Assembly: GCA_001563965.1 (NCBI GenBank)
Contig: LKMS01000099.1
Coordinates: forward strand, 1 to 5,928
DNA: 5,928 bases
Reading direction: 5' to 3'
From: Haloferacaceae archaeon PL-Br10_E2g29
GTDB taxonomy: Archaea; Halobacteriota; Halobacteria; Halobacteriales; Haloferacaceae
The notes under the pieces are model-generated. The model was not told the DNA's origin. It ran no database searches and saw only the letters and a program-made list of their open reading frames with translations. Positions 1 through 4,818 of the stretch are shown one piece after another (positions within the stretch are counted from its first letter, which is position 1; every line of letters starts with the position of its first letter). The translations under genes were made by a program, and so were the position numbers.

Positions 1-63
1 CAGTGCGTATAGCCACGGTCAGCCAGCGGTTTCAGTGCGTATAGCCACGGTCAGCCAGCGGTT
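1..63. repeat. 32-base tandem duplication over the 3' end of thiL
   Basis: Bases 1-31 are identical to bases 33-63, a period of 32; the next pair (32 versus 64) differs, t versus c. On the minus strand the copy at 33-63 encodes the last residues of ThiL (PLADRGYTH), and the copy at 1-31 lies mostly beyond the TGA at 34-32. Because 32 is not a multiple of three, the extra copy does not extend the protein; it forms the start of the 3' untranslated region. It could be a real tandem duplication, part of a longer array to the left, or an assembly artefact at a contig end. Confidence 0.9.
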
Positions 64-976
64 CGCCGTCAACCGTGAGCCCCTCCTCGGTGTCGACGAC
101 GCGGCCAATCACCGACAGCGGCGTTGGTGAGGCGGCGATAGCGCGGTCGAGGGCCGTTTCGGGAACCGTCGCGACCAACTCGAAATCCTCGCCGAAGAAG
201 GCGGTCGCTTTCCACTGTTCGGCGGCCGTGTCAAACGCGTCGAGAACCGCGCTGTCGACGGGAACGGCCTCTCGGTCAAGGTCGATCCCACAGTCGCTGG
301 CCACGGCCAACTGATGGAGCGACCGCGCAAGCCCGTCGCTCGAATCCATCATCGCGGTCGCCGACGTCGCAAGCGCCTGGCCCTCCGCCACCCGTGGTGT
401 GAACCGAAACAGGTCGTTCGCGCGGTCGCAGAGTGCGTCGGCTGTCGGATCGGCTGCCGTGTCGGACGCGGGGTCGACGTCGTTCTCAGCAGCGCGGTCG
501 GCGGCGCGTACAAACAACGTGAGGGCGGCGGCGCTTCGGCCGAACGTGCCCGTGACGACGACGCGATCGCCCAGTGTTGCACCCGACCGAAACACGGGGT
601 CGATCACATCGCCGATCGCGGTCGTTGCCACGGTAAACTCGCTGTGCGTGTCGAGGTCGCCGCCGACGTATTCCGCATCGACCGCCGCACAGACATCGCG
701 TGCACCCGTGACGAAGTCGGTGAGCGCCGCGGCGTCGAACGCGGTGTCGGCGTAGGCGGCGACCGCCGCAGTCGGCGTTGCACCCATCGCCGCCAGATCC
801 GACAGCGACGCGCCAACCGACCGCCAGCCGGCGGTGTAGCGGGTTGTGCCGGCGGGAAAGTCGGTGGTCTCGTGGAGCATATCGGTCGTGATCGCGGTGC
901 CGTCGATCACCGCGGCGTCGTCGCCGGCGTGCGCGAGCGTGTTCGAGAGGAGATCCAGCGCCGCGCGTTCATCCAT
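32..976 (-). CDS. thiL: Thiamine-monophosphate kinase ThiL
   Basis: This 314-residue cytosolic enzyme phosphorylates thiamine monophosphate with ATP to thiamine diphosphate, the last step of cofactor synthesis. The motif order of the ThiL/AIR-synthase-like fold is complete: GDDAAVI at residues 18-24 (Mg-ATP binding), TTDMLHE at 30-36, a WRSVGASLSDLAAMGA segment at 51-66, GGDLDT at 105-110, VTGTFG at 141-146, MDSSDGL at 210-216, FFGEDFEL at 260-267 and IGRV at 290-293. The ATG at 976-974 was chosen because the GDD motif then lies near residue 18, as in haloarchaeal relatives; 55 further upstream codons are open but read as Arg/Cys-rich non-coding sequence. An Ala/Asp-rich stretch at about 158-181 looks like a halophile surface insertion. 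The gene is divergent from rps19e. Its last codons are duplicated in tandem just past the stop. Confidence 0.96.
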   Translation of the reverse strand: MDERAALDLLSNTLAHAGDDAAVIDGTAITTDMLHETTDFPAGTTRYTAGWRSVGASLSDLAAMGATPTAAVAAYADTAFDAAALTDFVTGARDVCAAVDAEYVGGDLDTHSEFTVATTAIGDVIDPVFRSGATLGDRVVVTGTFGRSAAALTLFVRAADRAAENDVDPASDTAADPTADALCDRANDLFRFTPRVAEGQALATSATAMMDSSDGLARSLHQLAVASDCGIDLDREAVPVDSAVLDAFDTAAEQWKATAFFGEDFELVATVPETALDRAIAASPTPLSVIGRVVDTEEGLTVDGEPLADRGYTH

Positions 977-999
977 TGGGTACCGTTGTGTCGGGGCAG

Positions 1000-1006
1000 C
1001 CAAAAA
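1000..1006 (-). promoter_or_regulatory. Possible core promoter of thiL
   Basis: Read on the minus strand this is TTTTTGG, centred about 28 bases before the thiL start codon. That is the usual TATA-to-start distance for a leaderless haloarchaeal transcript. The element is T-rich and not a classic TATA, but a very similar box (TTTTTGG followed by GGCTGC) sits at the same distance before the PDCD5-family gene in this window. The call rests on position and this resemblance only. Confidence 0.4.
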
Positions 1007-1124
1007 GCCTGTATGGTTGTCGCTGCGTACCGCCGGGAGCGACCCTGCTGTGCGCTCGCGCGACAGCGGCAAAACCGGCGTGCGTGACACGCCCGCATAC
1101 GCCGTACGTCGGCAATACGATGGG

Positions 1125-1130
1125 TTTAAA
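1125..1130 (+). promoter_or_regulatory. TATA box for rps19e
   Basis: TTTAAA, within the 8-base palindrome gtttaaac, is centred about 27 bases before the rps19e ATG. This fits a haloarchaeal leaderless transcript starting at or very near the start codon. No Shine-Dalgarno sequence is visible before the ATG, which agrees with that reading. The divergent thiL signal lies about 120 bases away, so the two promoters need not overlap. Confidence 0.7.
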
Positions 1131-1154
1131 CACGCCAACACGGAATACGCCCCT

Positions 1155-1610
1155 ATGGTAACTCTCTACGACGTTCCGGCCGACGAGTTCATCGAGGCGC
1201 TCGCCGACCGGCTCGACGAGCGACTTGCGGCTCCCGACTGGGTCGAGTACACAAAAACGGGCCACGACCGCGAACTGCCGCCACAACAGGACGATTTCTG
1301 GGCGGTCCGCGGCGCGAGCCTGTTCCGCAAAGTCGCCATGCGCGGCCCCGTCGGTGTCGAACGACTCGCCACCGAGTACGGCGGCACCAAGGGCGGCTCG
1401 AACCGCTATGCCGTTGCCCCCGCTCGCCACGTTGGCGGCTCGAAGAAGATCATTCGCGAGCTCCTGATCCAGCTCGAAGACGAAGGGCTCCTCCAGACCG
1501 CTCAGGGCGAAGGACGCCGAACAACCGCCGACGGCGACGCGTTCCTCGATGAGGTTGCCCTCGAGGTCTTCGAATCACTCGATCGACCGGAACTCGAACG
1601 CTACGCGTAA
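1155..1610 (+). CDS. rps19e: 30S ribosomal protein S19e
   Basis: This 151-residue protein is the archaeal/eukaryotic S19e (eS19) of the small ribosomal subunit, a winged-helix protein with no bacterial counterpart. Family landmarks are DWVEYTKTG at 28-36, the core DDFWAVRGASLFRKVAMRGP at 46-65, PVGVERLATEYGG at 65-77, the basic GGTKGGSNRY at 76-85, and the helix SKKIIRELLIQLEDEGLL at 96-113 followed by the GRRTTADG segment. Length matches haloarchaeal S19e. The ATG at 1155 gives the family's usual N-terminus and sits about 27 bases after a TATA box; the open frame upstream has no family similarity. It is the first gene of a plus-strand cluster with the PDCD5-family and PP-loop genes. Its acidic C-terminal tail is normal for a halophile. 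Confidence 0.97.
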   Translation: MVTLYDVPADEFIEALADRLDERLAAPDWVEYTKTGHDRELPPQQDDFWAVRGASLFRKVAMRGPVGVERLATEYGGTKGGSNRYAVAPARHVGGSKKIIRELLIQLEDEGLLQTAQGEGRRTTADGDAFLDEVALEVFESLDRPELERYA

Positions 1611-1626
1611 TCCCCGTCCGAAACCG

Positions 1627-1633
1627 TTTTTGG
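1627..1633 (+). promoter_or_regulatory. T-rich box: probable PDCD5 promoter, possible rps19e terminator
   Basis: TTTTTGG begins 16 bases after the rps19e stop and is centred about 27 bases before the ATG of the next gene, the normal place for a haloarchaeal core promoter. CCGAAACC directly upstream could serve as the TFB recognition element. A run of five T is also the kind of signal that ends archaeal transcription, so the same bases could trim rps19e transcripts. Sequence alone does not separate the two roles. Confidence 0.45.
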
Positions 1634-1655
1634 GGCTGCACAACGACAGCACAGT

Positions 1656-2012
1656 ATGAGCAACAGCCCCGACGACGACCGGCTCGAACGGCTTCGCGAG
1701 GAGAAACGAAAGAAGCTCGAAGAACGAGCGCAGGGCGGCGAGGGCAGCCAAGACGAGACACAGCAGGCGGCCAAAGAACAGGCGGAAGCCCAGAAACAGG
1801 CGTTGTTGAAACAACACTTGACCGATGGCGCACGCCAGCGGCTCAACGCCGTCCAGATGTCGAAGCCGCAGTTTGCCGAACAGGTCGAACAACAGATCGT
1901 CGCGCTCGCCCGAAGCGGCCGGCTCAACGACCGCATCACCGATGACCAGATGAAGGCGCTGCTCAAAGAGCTCCAGCCCGAATCGAAATCCTTCGACATT
2001 CAACGGCGGTAG
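1656..2012 (+). CDS. PDCD5/TFAR19-family DNA-binding protein
   Basis: The 118-residue product belongs to the archaeal PDCD5 family, small helical proteins annotated as double-stranded DNA-binding; their precise archaeal role is not settled. A charged N-terminal segment (RLERLREEKRKKLEER at 9-24) is followed by a Gln/Glu-rich, probably flexible or coiled stretch (about 27-48). Then comes the family core: LLKQHLTDGARQRL at 50-63, VQMSKPQFAEQVEQQIVALA at 66-85, and GRLNDRITDDQMKALLKEL at 88-106. Length is typical. The start at 1656 gives the standard MS-D/E-rich N-terminus. The gene lies 45 bases after rps19e and two bases before the PP-loop gene. Proximity to a ribosomal protein gene is common for this family in archaea. 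Confidence 0.93.
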   Translation: MSNSPDDDRLERLREEKRKKLEERAQGGEGSQDETQQAAKEQAEAQKQALLKQHLTDGARQRLNAVQMSKPQFAEQVEQQIVALARSGRLNDRITDDQMKALLKELQPESKSFDIQRR

Positions 2013-2014
2013 CA

Positions 2015-2605
2015 ATGGAGTTGGCGTTGCTGTACAGCGGGGGCAAAGACTCCTCGCTCGCCGCGCTCGTGGTCGAGCCGTTTTACGATGTGACGCTCGT
2101 GACGACCACGTTCGGGCTGACCGACGACTGGCAGCACGCACGAACCGCGGCCGACGCGCTCGGCTTTTCGTTCGAGACCGTCAATCTCGATCCGGCAGTT
2201 GCCGAGGAGGCAGTCGATCGGATGGTGAGCGACGGCTTTCCGCGAAACGGTATCCAGCGCGTTCACGACCACGCGCTCAAAACGGTTGCCGCGCTCGAGT
2301 ACGACGCGGTCGCCGACGGCACCCGCCGCGACGACCGGGTGCCGACGGTGTCGCGCGCGAGCGCCCAGAGCATCGAAGATCGGTTCGGTGTCGACTACAT
2401 CGCGCCGCTGTCGGGCTTTGGCCGTCACGCCGTCGACCGACTCGTCGAGTCGAGTTTCGAGGTCGAAGCCGGTCCGAGCGAGTCGGTGCCGAAAGCCGAC
2501 TACGAGGGCGAGTTGCGCGCGCTGTTGGTCGAAAAATACGGCGAGGAGGCCGTTGACACGGTGTTTCCCGCACACGAACAGACCTACGTTCACGGGCGGC
2601 GATGA
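2015..2605 (+). CDS. PP-loop ATPase (N-type ATP pyrophosphatase) of unknown substrate
   Basis: The 196-residue protein starts with a beta strand and a PP-loop, LLYSGGKDSS at 5-14, which in this superfamily binds ATP and adenylates a substrate, as in GMP synthetase and tRNA thiolation enzymes. A second adenylate-site motif, ADGTRRDDRVP, lies at 100-110. The C-terminus has conserved-looking KADYEGELR at 160-168 and FPAHEQTYVHGR at 184-195. It resembles archaeal proteins annotated only as PP-loop ATPase or, misleadingly, alpha hydrolase. It contains no cysteine, so the catalytic-cysteine chemistry of MnmA, TtcA or ThiI is excluded. No accessory RNA-binding domain is visible. The ATG lies two bases after the PDCD5-family stop, which implies co-transcription. 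Fold assignment is firm; the reaction is unknown, with RNA modification the best guess from context. Confidence 0.88.
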   Translation: MELALLYSGGKDSSLAALVVEPFYDVTLVTTTFGLTDDWQHARTAADALGFSFETVNLDPAVAEEAVDRMVSDGFPRNGIQRVHDHALKTVAALEYDAVADGTRRDDRVPTVSRASAQSIEDRFGVDYIAPLSGFGRHAVDRLVESSFEVEAGPSESVPKADYEGELRALLVEKYGEEAVDTVFPAHEQTYVHGRR

Positions 2606-2642
2606 CGCCGCTGTCGACGGACACCGCCGTCGCAACGCGGCG
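2606..2642. repeat. Two-part inverted repeat after the PP-loop gene
   Basis: Starting at the base after the PP-loop stop, an outer arm CGCCGC (2606-2611) can pair with GCGGCG (2637-2642). Inside it CGACGG (2615-2620) can pair with CCGTCG (2627-2632) around a 6-base loop. Twelve GC-rich pairs with a small internal loop (3 and 4 bases) would form a stable RNA hairpin. No T-run follows, so it is not a standard archaeal terminator. It could protect the 3' end of the upstream mRNA or limit read-through into the VTT gene. GC-rich DNA yields such repeats by chance fairly often, but the nested pairing exactly in the short gap is suggestive. Confidence 0.5.
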
Positions 2643-2686
2643 GTGAGCGTCACACACCAACCCATCGGCACTATCCACCACTCCCC

Positions 2687-3196
2687 ATGTTCGACCCGCT
2701 CGTTGAACTCGCGCTCGCCGTGTTGTTCGCCGTCGGTCTGCCAGCGATGTTCGTCCTGTTCGTGCTCAAGGGCGCGATCGTCGGCAAACCGCTGCCCACG
2801 TCGGTGTTGCTACCAGGCTACATTCTGGCAACATCGCCGTCGACCACGACGATCGTGCTTGCGATTGCAGTCGCCTCGGGTGGCTACGTCTGTGGACAGC
2901 TCCTGATCTATCTGCTCGCCGCACAGTACGGGCTTGAGGCACTCCAATCGAACCGGTGGCTGTCGTTTACCGACGCGCAGATCGAGCGCGCTGACGACCT
3001 GTTTGAGCGCTACAGCGGTCCGGGCGTGTTCGTGACCAACCTGCTGCCGTACGCCGGAACGTTCATCGTGATTCCCGCGGGGCTGGCCGGCTATCCGATC
3101 GGTCGGCTCGCGGTCTACGCGCTCACCTCGACCGTGCTCAACTACGTGCTCATTGTCTGGTTCGTCGTGGGGTCGGTCGGGTTGCTGGCAGGCTGA
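2687..3196 (+). CDS. Divergent DedA/VTT-domain membrane protein
   Basis: The 169-residue protein looks like the DedA/VTT (SNARE-associated) family, whose members act in membrane phospholipid movement or membrane homeostasis. Hydrophobic segments lie at about 5-27, 39-49, 54-79, 112-134 and 140-166. Family-like signatures are KPLPTSVLLPGYILA at 34-48 (re-entrant region), FERYSGPGVFVTNLLPYAGT at 106-125, and IPAGLAGYPIGRL at 129-141. Two points differ from canonical DedA proteins. The second motif has Gly124 where the usual LPxxR pattern carries Arg, and the early conserved acid appears replaced by Lys28. The protein is also short for the family. The ATG gives the natural N-terminus. No TATA box sits 25-30 bases upstream, so it is probably transcribed from the operon 81 bases upstream. 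Family call is good; transported substrate unknown. Confidence 0.78.
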   Translation: MFDPLVELALAVLFAVGLPAMFVLFVLKGAIVGKPLPTSVLLPGYILATSPSTTTIVLAIAVASGGYVCGQLLIYLLAAQYGLEALQSNRWLSFTDAQIERADDLFERYSGPGVFVTNLLPYAGTFIVIPAGLAGYPIGRLAVYALTSTVLNYVLIVWFVVGSVGLLAG

Positions 3197-3217
3197 TGCT
3201 GGCCAGTGGTCGTCACC

Positions 3218-3224
3218 AATATAA
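3218..3224 (+). promoter_or_regulatory. Possible TATA box in the VTT-eamA gap
   Basis: AATATAA stands out in the GC-rich gap between the VTT and EamA genes. A transcript from it would start near 3247, leaving an unusual leader of about 87 bases before the EamA ATG; alternatively it would start almost at an ATG at 3250. No better core promoter lies 25-30 bases before the EamA start. The assignment depends on base composition and spacing only. Confidence 0.4.
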
Positions 3225-3249
3225 CTCGTGGGTTGCGTCGACGACGCTG

Positions 3250-3318
3250 ATGTGCTACATCGACACCACCAGAGAACCGGCACGGAGCGCGCAACCGAAC
3301 CGTTCATCACACCAGTAG
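3250..3318 (+). other. 22-codon open frame upstream of and in frame with eamA
   Basis: An ATG at 3250, about 29 bases after an AATATAA box, opens 22 codons ending in TAG at 3316-3318. The frame is the same as that of the EamA gene, which begins 15 bases after the TAG. It could be a leaderless leader peptide, an N-terminal extension lost by a nonsense change, or chance. The peptide (begins MCYIDTTREP, ends NRSSHQ) is hydrophilic, not strongly acidic, and resembles nothing I recognise, so chance is quite possible. Confidence 0.2.
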
Positions 3319-3333
3319 TACTCAGTTCACGAA

Positions 3334-4212
3334 ATGACCGCTGGGATCGGGTTTGCAATTGTTGCAGCCCTGATCTGGGGGGTCTACCTGTTTTATCTCA
3401 AGCGGATGTTCGTCGACTACCCGGCCTCGACGCTGACGGTGCTGATCAACGTGTTCGCGCTCATCTGGTACGGGCCGCTCGTCGGCTACTCGCTCGGTGT
3501 CGACGGCGTCACGACGGCCCTGTCGGTGTTCGAACTTGCACATCTCGGCATTCTTGCGCTGACGGCAGTCACGATTGCGGCCGCGATGGTCACCTTCCTG
3601 CGAGCGTTGGGAATCGGCGACGTCTCGTACGTCGCGCCGATCAACAAGATCGTTCCCGTGTTCGTGTTGCCGATCGAAGTGGTCGTGTTGGGCCAGTTTC
3701 TCACCCCGTTGCAGGTCGCCGGCGTCGTCGTCGCCACCATCGCGATCTACGTGGCGAACTTTCAGGGCGGTGCGCTGACCGAACCGCTCCGCCGCATCGC
3801 TCACTCGCGAGCGGCCCAACTCGCGCTCGTGAGTGCGTTCTTTTTCGCCGTGAGCGACGTGGGCAAACGGATTGCACTCCAAGAGCTCGCGATTCCGGCC
3901 ACGCTGTGGGTGCCGCTGTTGCTCGGGAGCGTCGTCGTTATTCTTGCACCATTCGCGCCACGGTCGGTGCCAGCGATGAACCGACTGGAGGTGGGAAAGT
4001 TGGCCGGTGCCGGCGCGTTTGTTGCGGCTGGCGAGCACGTGACTACGCTGGCGTTCGCGTTGATTCCGGCCAGCATCGCCTCACCAATCGTGAACACGCA
4101 AGCGATTATTGCGGTCTTGCTCGGCGGACTCATTCTCAAAGAACGGTATTTCCGCATTCGGATCGTGGCGGCCGTGCTCGCGGTGATTGGCGTGACGATG
4201 ATCGCCATTTAA
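3334..4212 (+). CDS. EamA/DMT-family transporter
   Basis: The 292-residue integral membrane protein has the duplicated five-helix EamA architecture (about ten membrane segments) of the drug/metabolite transporter superfamily. Repeat one covers about residues 1-143, repeat two about 158-292, joined by a charged cytosolic linker (TEPLRRIAHSRAAQ). Signatures include ALIWGVYLFYLKR at 12-24, ALGIGDVSYVAPINKIVPVF at 91-110 and, at the C-terminus, ASIASPIVNTQAIIAVLLGG with a following LKERY. Such proteins export or import small metabolites; substrate cannot be read from sequence. The ATG at 3334 places the first helix at the N-terminus as expected, and an in-frame TAG six codons upstream blocks any longer form. 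No Shine-Dalgarno sequence is seen. A 137-base gap precedes it and a 161-base gap follows. Confidence 0.92.
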   Translation: MTAGIGFAIVAALIWGVYLFYLKRMFVDYPASTLTVLINVFALIWYGPLVGYSLGVDGVTTALSVFELAHLGILALTAVTIAAAMVTFLRALGIGDVSYVAPINKIVPVFVLPIEVVVLGQFLTPLQVAGVVVATIAIYVANFQGGALTEPLRRIAHSRAAQLALVSAFFFAVSDVGKRIALQELAIPATLWVPLLLGSVVVILAPFAPRSVPAMNRLEVGKLAGAGAFVAAGEHVTTLAFALIPASIASPIVNTQAIIAVLLGGLILKERYFRIRIVAAVLAVIGVTMIAI

Positions 4213-4345
4213 CCGGGAAGTCCGACGCGCCGACTGAACGAAACCGACGAGTCGACGCTGGTGGTGTTGACGGCGACGCCTCCCGGCGGGTTGGTGCGGC
4301 GTTGTCGACGCGGACGATCGCGTACCGTCGGCCTGAAAGGAAGAC

Positions 4346-4353
4346 AGATATAG
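4346..4353 (+). promoter_or_regulatory. TATA box for the Usp-like gene
   Basis: AGATATAG is centred about 24-25 bases before the GTG at 4374, preceded by the purine-rich stretch GAAAGGAAGACA that could act as TFB recognition element. The spacing fits leaderless transcription starting at the GTG, and this supports that start over alternatives. No in-frame ATG lies nearby upstream. Confidence 0.7.
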
Positions 4354-4373
4354 CCGCACTCCCAACAGAGAGC

Positions 4374-4772
4374 GTGTCAACGACGCTCGTTTCCGTGCGA
4401 TATCCGCTGACTGCGGATAGTCATCGGACGATTCGTCGCGGCGTCGATCATCTCGAAGACGACGGCGACTCGCTGATTATTCTCCATGTCAGGCTCATTC
4501 AAAATGGCGACAAACTCACGCGGCGCGCCCTGCGCGAAGCGGTCGAACGCGAAGTCGGTACAATCCCGGCACACTACGTTGTTCGGCAGGGCTACGTGCT
4601 CGAGGAGGCAATTATCGACGAAGCCGCCAGACAGCGCGCCGTCCGCGTGATCGTCGGGAAAACCAAACGCGGGCGGATTCGGCGACGATTCGGCCAACTG
4701 CTCGGCTTGTACCCGGACCTCGAAACCGAACTGGAACGGAACCTCAGTACAACGCTCGAAGTCGTTGAGTGA
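4374..4772 (+). CDS. Small universal stress protein (UspA-like)
   Basis: The 132-residue soluble protein, starting with GTG, resembles the small haloarchaeal UspA-like proteins. It has the alternating alpha/beta pattern of the family: strand TLVSVRYPL at 4-12, a helix around 16-28, strand SLIILHVRL at 33-41, a charged helix at 49-61, HYVVRQGYVLEEAIIDEA at 67-84, and strand VRVIVGK at 90-96. The C-terminal ATP-site glycine motif (GxxGx9G-S/T) is not clearly intact: VGKTKRG leads into a basic run (RIRRRFGQ at 101-108). The protein may therefore not bind ATP. The basic run is unusual for a haloarchaeal cytosolic protein and could contact nucleic acid or lipid. A TATA box at the right distance supports the GTG start. 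An mscS-type gene follows after 46 bases with its own promoter; a joint role in osmotic stress is inference. Confidence 0.78.
   Translation: MSTTLVSVRYPLTADSHRTIRRGVDHLEDDGDSLIILHVRLIQNGDKLTRRALREAVEREVGTIPAHYVVRQGYVLEEAIIDEAARQRAVRVIVGKTKRGRIRRRFGQLLGLYPDLETELERNLSTTLEVVE
4401..4419. repeat. Perfect 7-base inverted repeat inside the start of the Usp-like gene
   Basis: TATCCGC (4401-4407) and GCGGATA (4413-4419) are perfect inverted copies around a 5-base spacer, TGACT, over codons 10-16. In RNA this would be a hairpin 27 bases after the start codon of a probably leaderless message. In DNA it is a dyad downstream of the promoter that a dimeric regulator could bind. Repeats of this size arise by chance a few times in 6 kb, so a function is not established. 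Confidence 0.4.
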
Positions 4773-4781
4773 ATCCGAAGG

Positions 4782-4793
4782 CGAAACATTATA
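4782..4793 (+). promoter_or_regulatory. BRE and TATA box for the MscS gene
   Basis: CGAAAC (4782-4787) directly followed by ATTATA (4788-4793) is a textbook archaeal TFB element plus TATA box, centred about 28 bases before the ATG at 4819. It shows the channel gene can be transcribed independently of the Usp-like gene. A GGTG close to the ATG (4813-4816) is too near to act as a normal ribosome binding site, so a leaderless or very short-leader message is likely. Confidence 0.75.
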
Positions 4794-4818
4794 CCCACAC
4801 TAGCATCTGTAAGGTGTA

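Noticed and set aside
314..1087. Plus-strand open frame of 257 codons opposite thiL.
   Set aside because: Its translation is dominated by Arg, Gly, Val and Cys as expected for the antisense of a GC-rich acidic gene; thiL on the other strand has full motif support.
1123..1130. Palindrome gtttaaac as a possible regulator binding site.
   Set aside because: Its position about 27 bases before the rps19e start is fully explained by a TATA box.
977..1141. N-terminal extension of ThiL by 55 codons to an upstream ATG.
   Set aside because: The extra residues are Arg/Cys/Pro-rich and unlike ThiL, the family N-terminus matches the ATG at 976, and the extension would overlap the rps19e promoter.
846..1154. 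N-terminal extension of S19e.
   Set aside because: The upstream codons run antisense through thiL and through the divergent promoter, have no family similarity, and are preceded by no promoter; the ATG at 1155 fits both family and TATA spacing.
1575..2141. Minus-strand open frame opposite the PDCD5-family gene.
   Set aside because: The sense gene has clear family motifs; the antisense product is a Leu/Phe/Arg-rich shadow of its Gln/Glu/Lys codons.
4213..4373. Possible small gene or terminator in the gap between the transporter and Usp-like genes, including a repeated GTCGACGC.
   Set aside because: The only open frame lacks a start with a promoter and reads as low-quality Arg-rich sequence; the 8-base direct repeat is common in GC-rich haloarchaeal DNA and no convincing hairpin plus T-run was found.
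3228..4772. Long open frame of 514 codons overlapping the transporter gene and running into the Usp-like gene.
   Set aside because: Over the transporter gene it is a shifted-frame shadow rich in Arg, Cys and His with no acidic halophile signature. Only its last 132 codons look like protein, and these have their own TATA box and GTG start. Long shadow frames are common in GC-rich haloarchaeal DNA.
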